Assembly (NCBI GenBank): GCA_015039465.1
Contig: MU130133.1
Span: forward strand, 1 to 26,274
Direction of reading: 5' to 3'
Length of the DNA stretch: 26,274 nucleotides
From: Phlegmacium glaucopus
Lineage: Eukaryota; Basidiomycota; Agaricomycetes; Agaricales; Cortinariaceae
The notes beneath the pieces were generated by a model. That model was not told where the DNA came from. It did no database searches and saw nothing but the letters and a program-made list of their open reading frames with translations. This document shows, in pieces, positions 9,848 through 18,757 of this stretch (the first letter of the stretch is position 1; every line of letters begins with the position of its first letter). Made by a program: the position numbers and the translations under genes.

Positions 9848-10032
9848 GTCTCATGTTGAAACCCTATCTCACTGTTGAGTCTTTTCGGGTCAGGAACACA
9901 CTGCGTGTGTTTTCACCCAACTAGCTTGCACACCAGCATAAAGTACAGCCGTAGCCTCACTAAGTAATATACACGAGTATCTTAAATACGACCATATCAA
10001 TTAATCATAGCACTGCAAGACGCAACGCAAAG
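9848..10032 (+). repeat. Split direct repeat B2, right end of the Ngaro-type element
   Basis: Uninterrupted counterpart of B1, starting GTCTCATG and ending CGCAACGCAAAG. It preserves the pre-insertion target of the hAT-like element (a single AGGAACAC followed by ACTGCGTG). Confidence 0.85.
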
Positions 10033-10483
10033 AAAGAATAGCTCACGAGACGAGCAGCTGCTTTTAGGAGCCTGGCAATGTACAAGATTGCCAGGGGGCA
10101 GAGCTTGAAAATTGTTTCGGCAAAAAACCAGCCGCTGCCAAGCGTAGTCGGGCTTCGAATATTGCTAGAAAGGGGGGTTTCTAAATAGAATTATCCCAAA
10201 TCTTGTGGCAGCCGGCCCAAACAATAGCTAGAAATTAGTACTAGTAGAATCTCAGGAAATGCATTCTTATATAGATCTCTTCTAGTCCTGTTCGATCCTT
10301 TATGTAATAGATAAGGGTTTCACTAAGCCGTTCCTGTAAACAGAACACCAACTGTTGATTTTGTTGGCCAAAAAAATTGGCGGCACTAAAACCTACAACC
10401 TAGCCGGAATTTCCGAAAACGTTTTCGGGAGGTGTCTGATGCCCTTTGACTGTGCCAGTGGGTGAAACCGAGTTAATCATTCG
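10033..10483. other. Intergenic, repeat remnants, no gene
   Basis: Contains the right-hand copy of the 18-nt sequence CAATGTACAAGATTGCCA (itself inside a TGGCAAT/ATTGCCA hairpin) and the right arm (about 10164-10196, GAAAGGGGGGTTTCT then AGAATTATCCC) of the inverted repeat whose left arm is at about 945-976. It looks like the right half of the older repeat split by the retroelement. No supported coding frame. Confidence 0.5.
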
Positions 10484-10491
10484 CTTGAAAG

Positions 10492-10607
10492 ACAGGCTCC
10501 TACCCATCCACTGTCGCAAAATAGAAAAAGGGGTACCTTTGTAGTGATTCTGGCAGGCCTATGTGATGATAACACTTTTTCTATTTTGTGACAGGATGGG
10601 TAGCCTG
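10492..10607. mobile_element. 116-bp hairpin MITE with 8-bp flanking repeat
   Basis: Arms pair almost fully: the left side reads CTACCCATCC then TGTCGCAAAATAGAAAAAG after a 2-nt bulge, and the right side is its complement with a G-to-A change. CTTGAAAG occurs directly on both sides (10484-10491 and 10608-10615), an 8-bp duplication consistent with hAT-type mobilisation. There is no coding capacity. It lies about 560 bp upstream of the first P450 gene. Confidence 0.65.
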
Positions 10608-11162
10608 CTTGAAAGGGGGTTTTCTCGATAGCTTTTTCCTAACCTATGGAGGATACTTGAAGTATATAATATGTACTATGCAAAAATCGACTCGAGTTTG
10701 GTGAACAACTAGTTGTCTTCATAAAATGAGGAAGATTGACTAGATCTTATCATTACAGCAGTTTTTATAAGTAGTCTCCGTTGTGGTGTGAGTTTTACCC
10801 TGCAGTACCAACCGTCAGTGGGTTTTGACATTCCGCATAGTTCCGCCGGGCATCCCCGGGATACAACAAAGGAGACTAAATTAAAAGGGAACGGCCGTAA
10901 GGAAGTGCGCCATCGACAGACCTTCACTTGTCCGAGGAATGGGCTTCTTTCAGCAGGGTCGCACACAGTACGATGGAAGAAGTCCAACAACTAAATGGTA
11001 AATCCCCTCCCTGTCCTCTTCACGTCGAACTTCCCTGCTGTCAAATTGTTCAATGTACCTCGAAAAGGAGAGTTGACAGTGAGAAACAAGAACTTCAAGA
11101 ACTTGTCTGACGGCTTTGGGCTACTTATAAAGTACGGTAAAATTCGGTCAGTATTTCGTGTA
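10608..11162 (+). promoter_or_regulatory. Upstream region of P450 copy 1
   Basis: From about 10880 onward it is recognisably the same as the region upstream of copy 2 (about 14180-14502), with shared blocks GTGCGCCAT, CAGCAGGGTCGCACACA and GATGGAAGAAGTCCAACAAC, so the duplication included the promoter. ACTTATAAAG at 11123-11132 is conserved in both copies but lies only about 35 bp before the ATG, close for a TATA box. No transcription start can be assigned from sequence. Confidence 0.45.
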
Positions 11163-13410
11163 ATGGATCCCATCAGTATTAGCTTTTACTTATCTCTAAC
11201 TCTTTTAGCATACTGGCTGTGGGGGCTTGGCCGGCGAGAGCGTCACTTACCACCTGGACCACCAACCAAACCAATTATCGGAAACATCCACCTGCTTCCT
11301 AAGTCACGTCTACACCTACAGTCAGTGAAATTGCACCAGTTTACAGTTCAAATCATGAGCATCCCTCACATCTCTCACCTAGATTTACAGCTTGGGCGAG
11401 AGAATATGGAGCCATATTTTCGGTGATTCTTATTCCTCAGGAGGTCTACGCCCTTTGTTGATTCTAGTATGGTTTAGATCAAGGTTTTCAATAGCACCAT
11501 GATCGTAATCTCGAGCCCCACTGCAGTCAAAGACATACTGGATACGACTGGTTCCTTGACCGCAGGTCGCCCTCGTTCATTTATGCAACTCACTACCGAC
11601 GGTCTTTACATGGTTATAGAAAGTGCAAGTAAGTTAACCCGTGCCATTCCCTTATAAGTGATGGAGTCTAAATCTATCCGTAGACACGGGTGTCTGGCGA
11701 CGCGCCCGAAAGGCTTTTCAGATGTTCCTCACTGCCGAGGCAGTTGATAGTTATTTGCCTACTCAAGAAGCTGAATCTATTCAACTGCTATACGACCTCC
11801 TCACATCCCCCGAGGCGTGTTTTAATCATCTTGACTATATTCGTTGTTTAACGCTTTGCTTCGGCAGGAATTATACACCCATATCATGCGAACCACGGTG
11901 TCTATGGTCACATCCCTTGTATATGGAAAGCGCTTCCCAGAATTCAAACATACCGAAGCAGAGGTGTATTTCAAGGCAGTTAAGTTGGCGTATGAGCTCA
12001 ACGACACAGCCAAGTTTCCTCCTGTTGAGATCATGCCGTGGATACAATACATCCCCTGCAGATTAGCGCCGGTAAGGTTTTTCATGGATGTACCATCAGA
12101 GTAGCTGATGATAGAATCCTTTCAGTGGACAACTCATTTGGACCTTATGAAGCGGGTGCGAAATCGCCTCTTCGACTCACTTTTGGATGAGTGCGATCAA
12201 GCGGTCAAAGTGGGACGCGGTACAGGATGTTACATTGAGAAAGTGCTGGACCGCCAGGAAGAGCTGGGTTTGTCGCGAAAAGATATTTCGTCCGTCTACT
12301 GTCTTCCTACATCCTGCGGAGACTAATACGCGATCATTCAACTTCTAGGTTCCTTGGTGCAACGCTTATGGATACAGGGGCAGAAACGTCAGCTTCTTTC
12401 CTACAGACGTTTGTGCTTGCTCTCTTGTCGTACCCGCAATGCCAACAACGCATCCAAACCGAGATCGATATAGTCGTAGGTTCTGCCCGTATGCCAAATT
12501 TGGCAGACTATGAGCAATTACCATATTTGCAAGCTTTCATCAACGAGGTGAGTTTGGTAATCTTCAATCAGTTATCATTTGGAAACAATCTGCGAAATAG
12601 ACCCATCGTTTCAGACCTCTCGCGCCTCTCGCTGTGCCACATATGGCGACTGAAGATATAACTGTGCGTCAGCTGGCCCTCTCTTAGAAGTTGCGAAATT
12701 GATCCTTCGTCGTAGTACAAGGGCCATATCATCCCAAAGAACACATTTCTCTTTATGAATACGTGTATGTGAACAGTCTTTGCCGGTCCGTTAATAGTGA
12801 TTTAGCTCACATGGCAGGGGGTATCATGCATGACCCTGGTCAGTTAATATCGATGGGAATTTTACTTTGGTGTGTTAGCTTATGTTGCCCCAGATATTTT
12901 TGAAGAGCCGGAGACCTTCCGACCGGAACGTTTCCTCAAGAATAGTTTTGGGACTAAGCCTGGAGCAGATATCACGAATTTCCGAGATAACTTTGGTTTT
13001 GGAGCGGGGAGGGTGAACTTTCATTGTTTCGATAGATATATATATTTGGCTGATGTCTGTCTACTTAGCGGATTTGTCCTGGTGAAAGGATGGGCCGCCG
13101 TACAATCGTAAGCATACGATAGTTGGACTCTTCAAGTGACTAATCAAATTTTGCAGGGCTTGAATGCTATCAATCTTGTATGGGCATTTAATTTTAGTCC
13201 TTTGAAGGCAACAGAGACCTTTACCTTGGGGATGGACCGGTATAACGAGGTAATTACGTCCTTTACTAATACCATGTCAGCATCTTTTTTATTAACTTGG
13301 CCATGTAGCTTGGAATGGTGCTGGTACCGAAGTCCTTTGTTTGTGATGTGAAAGTACGGGATGATAAGCGGGCTGCTATGATAAGGTCTTCGTTTTCTGC
13401 GTCTCAGTAA
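11163..13410 (+). CDS. Cytochrome P450 monooxygenase, tandem copy 1 (14 exons, 510 aa)
   Basis: Haem-thiolate monooxygenase, anchored in the ER membrane; substrate unknown. Exons: 11163-11320, 11383-11422, 11478-11628, 11684-11814, 11868-12071, 12126-12289, 12349-12547, 12601-12663, 12716-12764, 12818-12838, 12894-13012, 13069-13107, 13157-13249, 13309-13410, totalling 1533 nt. Visible motifs: N-terminal anchor (residues 4-21), proline hinge PPGPP (30-34), I-helix DTGAETSAS (291-299), K-helix E349-T-H-R352 spanning an exon junction, PERF (404-407), and haem loop FGAGRRICPG with Cys436. The upstream frame is open, but MDP is chosen because the anchor starts directly after it. Intron 4 needs a GC donor (GAG|GCGTGT) to keep frame, where copy 2 has GT. 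It resembles the OrdA-like P450s common in agaricomycetes, but I cannot name a CYP family. Confidence 0.92.
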
Positions 13411-14502
13411 ATAAACTTTAGACAGTCACTCTTCCAAAACAAATAAAGAATAGTTGATATATAAAAATAGAATATATATATAAAAAGATATCTTTAAACT
13501 CAACACCAACAACTGTCTCCAACTCCCATTTCTACCCCAACATGTCAAATGAACATGTTTTCCCAAGTTGAACAGTTTACATTCAACCCTAGTTCAACAG
13601 AAACTGATCTTCCAAATTCACTACCTAGGTTGCCACCTAATATCCTCAAAAAGCTGACAATTGACAATGCAAAATGCTGTCATCGAAAGGTCTTGGCATC
13701 ATCATCATTGGTAGAACCTCTCTCAAAAGTGGCTATGAAGACTAGTCTTTTACATGTCTAGATTAACCTTAAATTAAACTAACTCCTCACTATGAATACA
13801 ACCTGAGCTCTGGCACCTTTGAGCTGTGTAGAATGCACAGAAAATGAATCACTGATGTGCCTACAAAGCTGGTTTGAAGCTCTCTGGATACCAGGCCTCT
13901 GGCTGACACTCTAGGTGTCATCAACATCCAATTCAATCATCAGTGCAATGTGGCGTGCCAGCTGCGCTCAACATCCTGGCCAAATGCCAAGGCAACATCA
14001 ACCTGCTGACATGCTGATATTGGCCGGATTGCACTGTTGTGAGAATATCGGATCAATATCCACCCAAGATGGGTAAAGGCCCTGCACATGTCCCACGTTC
14101 CAGGTCTTGGACACATGTCCATCAATTAGTGGTGTAGGGTAAAATTCACACCCGCAACGTGAATGGGAATAAGACTGAAGGAAAAGGCCGTAATCGAAGT
14201 GCGCCATAGACGGACTGGAATTCGAACCTTCGTATTGTTTGACGAATCAAAGCATGGAGTAACCTGATGAGTCTCATGGGCAATCAGAATCAGCAGGGTC
14301 GCACACAATAAGATGGAAGAAGTCCAACAACTATATAATATATATATCCCCTCACTGTCCTCTTCACGTTGAACTTTTGGTAAGATCCCTGTCATTGTAT
14401 TTCGAGAAAGAGGGCTGACAGGTGAGAATTCAAAACTCGTCTGACGGCATTGATATTGAGCCACTTATAAAGTGCGGTAAAATTCGGTCAGTATTTCATG
14501 TA
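13411..14502. other. Spacer between the P450 copies; no gene seen
   Basis: AT-rich 3' flank to about 13500, then an unrecognised stretch with a 70-codon plus-strand frame (13549-13761) of no known family and no support for expression. TGTAGGGTAAAATTCACACC at 14133-14152 is the inverted counterpart (18 of 20 bases) of 10785-10804 upstream of copy 1. From about 14180 the sequence is the promoter duplicate of copy 2, which carries an extra stretch (about 14213-14293) absent from copy 1. ACTTATAAAG recurs at about 14463-14472. Confidence 0.45.
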
Positions 14503-16750
14503 ATGGATCCCACCCGGTATATCTTTTGCTTCACTCTAACTCTTCTAGGGTACTGGCTGTGGGGGCTTGGCCGGCGAGAGCGTCACTTACCACCTGGACC
14601 ACCAACCAAACCAATTATCGGAAACATACACCTACTTCCTAAGTCACGTCTACACCTACAGTCAGTGAAATTGCACCAGTTTACAGTTCAAATCATGAGC
14701 ATCCCTCACATCTCTCACCTAGATTTGCAGCTTGGGCGAGAGAATATGGAGCCATATTTTCGGTGATTTTTATTCCTCAGGAGGTCTACCGCCCTTTGTT
14801 GACTCTAGTATGGTTTAGGTCAAGGTTTTCAATAGCACCATGATCGTAATCTCGAGCCCCTCTGCAGTCAAAGACATACTGGACACAACTGGTTCCTTGA
14901 CCGCGGGTCGCCCTCGTTCACTTATGCAACTCACTACCGACGGTCTTTACATGGTTTTAGAAAGTGCAAGTGAGTTAACCTATTCCATTTCCTTATAAAC
15001 GATGGAATCTAAGTCTGTCCGTAGACACAGGTGTCTGGCGCCGCGCCCGAAAGGCTTTTCAGATGTTCCTCACTGCCGAGGCAGTTGATAGTCATTTGCC
15101 TACTCAAGAAGCTGAATCTGTTCAACTGCTATACGATCTCCTCACATCCCCCGAGGTGTGTTTGAATCATCATGACTATATCCATGGTTTAACACTTTAC
15201 TTTGGCAGGGATTATGCACCCATATCATGCGAACTCTGGCGTCCACGATCACATCCCTGTTATATGGAAAGCGCTTCCCAAATTTCAAGCATAGCCAAGC
15301 AGAGGCGTATTTCGAGGCAGCTAACCTGTCGAATGAGATCAACGACACAACCAAGTTTCCTCCTATTGAGATCATGCCATGGATAAAATACATTCCCCGC
15401 TGGTTGGCGCCGGTAAGGTTTTTCATGGACCGACCATCAGAATAGCTGATGATACAATCCTTTCAGTGGACGACTCATTTGGACCTTATGAAGCGGGTGC
15501 GAAACCACCTCTTCGACTCACTTTTGGATGAGTGCGATCAAGCAGTCAAAATGGGACGTGGCACGGGATGTTACATGGAGAAGGTGCTGGACCGCCAGGA
15601 AGAGCTGGGTTTGTCGCGAAGAGATATTTCGTCCGTCTACTTGCCTTCCTACATCCTGCGGAGACTAATACGTGATCGTTTAACTTCCAGCTTCCTTGGT
15701 GCAGTGCTTATGGATACAGGGGCAGAAACGTCAGCTTCTTTCCTAAAGACATTTGTGCTTGCTCTCTTGTCGTACCCGCAATGCCAACAACGCATCCAAA
15801 CCGAGATCGATATAGTCATAGGTTCTGCCCGTATGCCAAACTTGGCAGACTACGAAGAATTACCATATTTGCAAGCTTTCATCAACGAGGTAAATTTGGT
15901 AATCTTTAATTATTTACCATTTGGAAACAATCTGCCAAATAGATTCATCGTTTCAGACCTCTCGTGCCTCTCGGTATGCCACATATGGCGACTGAAGATG
16001 TAACTGTGCGTTAGCTACCCTTTTTTTTAGAAGGTGCGGTATTGATCCTTTGTCGCAGTACAAGGGCCACGTCATCCCAAAGGGCACTTTGCTCTTTATG
16101 AATACGTGTATGTGAACAGTTCTTGCTAGTCCGTTAACAGTGATTTAGCTCACATGGCAGGGGGTATCATGCATGACCCTGGTCAGTTAAGATCAATGGA
16201 AATCTTACCTTGGTGTATTAGCTGATGTTGCCCTAGATATTTTTGAACAGCCAGAGACCTTCCGACCGGAGCGTTTCCTCCAGAATAAGTTTGGGACTAA
16301 GCCTGGAGCAGATATCAAAAATTTCCGAGACAACTTTGGTTTTGGGGCAGGGAGGGTGAATTTCCATTGTTTCGATAGATATATATTTGGCTGATGTCTG
16401 TCTACTTAGCGGATTTGTCCTGGTGAAAGGATGGCCCGCCGCTCAATCGTAAGCATCCGATAGTTGGACTGTTCAAGTCACTAATCAAATTTTGCAGACC
16501 TTGAATGCTATCAATCTTGTATGGGCATTTAACTTTAGTCCTTTGAAGGCAATCGAGCATTTTACTTTGGGGATGGACCGGTATATTGAGGTAATTCCGT
16601 CCTTTACCATGTCGGCATCTTTTTTTCATTAACTTGGCTTTGTACTAGCTTGGAATGGTGCTGGTACCTAAGCGCTTTGTTTGTGATGTGAAAGTACGGG
16701 ATGACGGACGGGCTGCGATGATCAGGTCCTCGTTTTCTGCGTCTCAGTAA
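14503..16750 (+). CDS. Cytochrome P450 monooxygenase, tandem copy 2 (14 exons, 510 aa)
   Basis: Direct-repeat paralogue of the P450 at 11163-13410. Exons: 14503-14660, 14723-14762, 14819-14969, 15025-15155, 15209-15412, 15467-15630, 15691-15889, 15943-16005, 16059-16107, 16161-16181, 16237-16355, 16410-16448, 16498-16590, 16649-16750. All 14 exons have exactly the same lengths as in copy 1 (1533 nt), and all introns are GT-AG. The same motifs are intact: PPGPP hinge, DTGAETSAS I-helix, E-I-H-R K-helix, PERF and the Cys436 haem loop FGAGRRICPG. Differences include the N-terminal anchor (MDPTRYIFCF versus MDPISISFYL), a K-helix Thr-to-Ile change, and several changes in exon 5 (residues about 161-228), a region near the substrate-recognition part of many P450s. 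No stop or frameshift is seen, so both copies look functional and may have diverged in substrate or regulation. Confidence 0.92.
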
Positions 16751-17240
16751 CTCATATAGGATAACCTCTCCCAAAGAATATATACAAATCGAATATATAT
16801 AAAATAAAGTATTTTTAGAAATAAGACTGGCGGCGGATTTTGGGGCTCCGCCGCACCTTCGTCCGGTTCCCGGACCGGAGCGAGGGCTTGTCTGGATAGT
16901 TTTTTTAAAAACTTTTTGCTAACATACTCGGAGTAAAAAAAGCGCTATGTGACGGCACAACTATCATCCCATAAAATGTGTGATACTCCCATTCAATCCT
17001 GAGCATGTGTCATTTGTAGCACTGACATACAACTTACATAGCTACTAGTACAACTGACATGGGTGGCAAAATCGCAATGGTGCTCCGGGATTGGACAAAA
17101 ATACACGATGTCGATTGTGGATGTAGTCTTGTAGATTGGGCTGGGAAATCGATTTCCGAAGGTTCCGAGTTGGTAGGATAAAAATAGGGTGAGATGTACA
17201 AGGTTTTGTATATCAGGCACGAGTTACTACTGCTATATAT
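16751..17240. other. Intergenic, no gene seen
   Basis: Downstream flank of P450 copy 2. There is an AT-rich stretch, then a short GC-rich patch (about 16828-16886) containing small inverted repeats such as GGTTCCCGGACCGG. Frames here are short and unrecognised. Confidence 0.4.
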
Positions 17241-17243
17241 GTA

Positions 17244-17704
17244 TCAAATGCACCTTATATAGGGCAATATCGCGTGATGGTTAGTCCAAAAGATTTTTTG
17301 TACAGCCAAACATATCCACGGGACCTTGCAATCTTCAGGAGGGCCAACCCAAATTCCTCCTGCGGACCCGCTAAAAGAATTTACAATTTCGCGTTCGCTA
17401 GGGAAAGAAACGCCATGGTATTCCGGACAGGCTCGCCGATGCTGAAAACCAAAATCTGCCAGCCCCAACGTTAACGGGAGCTCAGCGCCGGGCGGTCCGG
17501 GCCTCAGAGGCACTGCTGTACATAACGTACTGCAATGCGACGTTTAATCTCCCAGTCATCGCTATTGAGCGAAAAGCGCAGCATCAGGGCATGCGGGAGG
17601 AAGTAAGGGATAACATCGATAACAGCCTGCCACAAAGCTACTGTGTTCAATTCCAGTTGCACCACCCTACTGCACATCGTATTGTGGATGTAGCGCCTTA
17701 GCAA
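17244..17704 (-). other. Possible decayed coding region, unidentified
   Basis: Two overlapping minus-strand frames (17704-17504, 66 codons; 17513-17244, 89 codons) are more GC-rich than their surroundings. The first reads like protein (for example VALWQAVIDVIPYFLPHALM), but the plus strand over 17510-17700 is also open for about 60 codons. No domain is recognised, no convincing splice sites join the pieces, and no start context stands out. It could be a gene remnant or chance. Confidence 0.2.
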
Positions 17705-18757
17705 TGGCGGGACAAGGGCCTTCTGGAGACTGAAGGTATGCTCAATTTTTGGAAACTTGAACCGTCATATGTATTGCGGCCTGGCCAGAGTCTTTTTTTC
17801 TAACACCGTGACAGTGTACTGATAACCATCTAGTCAGGCCTGACGTTCGCGGCACTCATAGTCACTTCGGTACATTATCAGCAATCTATTCGAAGGATAA
17901 TCGGAGTCTTAATTCAGAGAGAAGTTCTACTACATACTACTTTCATCGTAATATTCAACATGGCTGTCAGGGTACGGAAAGGCAGACGAAGCAATTCAGT
18001 GACTCCAACACAGAAACCCGGCATTACCGCATACTATCACAATCACATACGGCATTGTACGTGTGAGGAACATTTCATAAAAGTACGAGAAGTGGCAAAA
18101 ATGAATTTGTACTAATAAAAGAATACCTTTGGTGGCAGACCTTCACTATCATTACCCTACCCCGGGTCTTGGCTCAGCCTCCAGGGTCAGCCTCATGTTT
18201 CGGTCAAACTAGAGTTGAGCAAATCAGAACTTGAAGCTGGCATTTCAAAAATTAGGATGTAGAAGGATATTTTATATATTGTCAAGTCCACGATGAAAAG
18301 CAGAAACGTTACTCAGAAGTATGTAGATTTTACATCAAAGCGACAACAGCAACACGTAATGCATCATCTGAATTTTATGCGCCGCTTAGGATTCACGTCA
18401 GCGCGAGAGTCACGAGACTTCTCTTGCTCCATCTTCGATCTTTTCTAGTCAAATCATCCTGCGCGAAGTCAGGCACAGTGAGGGACGTCGATGCTTGAAA
18501 GTCTGACCTTCGTAATTGGTTTCGGAATCTCTGACTTTGCGCCACCGAGTACAGGAACAAAAGCATATATAGCTGTCAATGACTCCAACACATGACATGA
18601 AATGAAGCAATGTTTTTAGGTTATCTACTGTGGAGAGGATGGGTGATGGTTAATCAGTATGTTTTTATAATTAACAAGTTATGTCAAGGTTCTGATCCCC
18701 TACGATAAGAAGTCCGTGTCCTCATATATGCTATGTGGCCTTTCCTTATCCACTACA
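17705..18757. other. Intergenic, upstream of the antiporter gene; nothing recognised
   Basis: About 1 kb without a credible frame. The motif GACTCCAACACA occurs twice (about 18000 and 18580). No promoter element can be assigned with confidence. Confidence 0.4.

Larger units (their letters stand above)
1291..10032 (+). mobile_element. Ngaro-type tyrosine-recombinase retrotransposon (DIRS order), decayed and with nested insertions
   Basis: Gene order on the plus strand is gag (1548-4604), RT/RNase H (4567-6557) and tyrosine recombinase (6606-7771). A tyrosine recombinase replacing a DDE integrase is the hallmark of DIRS-order elements. The ends are neither LTRs nor inverted repeats. A 173-bp sequence A occurs at 1291-1463 and 9530-9702, and a 185-bp sequence B occurs at 7886-9529 (minus an inserted hAT-like element) and 9848-10032. 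The order A1-ORFs-B1-A2-B2 is the split direct repeat architecture described for Ngaro elements; no methyltransferase domain is visible, which also fits Ngaro rather than DIRS. A spacer of about 145 bp (9703-9847) separates A2 from B2, where I would expect them to abut. Removing the two nested insertions leaves about 5.9 kb, a normal size. Frameshifts and in-frame stops in the RT/RH and YR genes make it non-autonomous now. Confidence 0.8.

Noticed and set aside
1291..10032. Gypsy or Copia LTR retrotransposon
   Set aside because: No aspartic protease or DDE integrase is visible; the last gene is a tyrosine recombinase and the end repeats are split.
13549..13761. 70-codon frame between the P450 genes
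   Set aside because: No family, no splice context, and no counterpart downstream of copy 2; treated as chance.
14213..14290. tRNA-like sequence on the minus strand (GGTTCGAATTCC)
   Set aside because: A partial B box only; the T-stem does not pair and no acceptor stem or anticodon arm can be folded.
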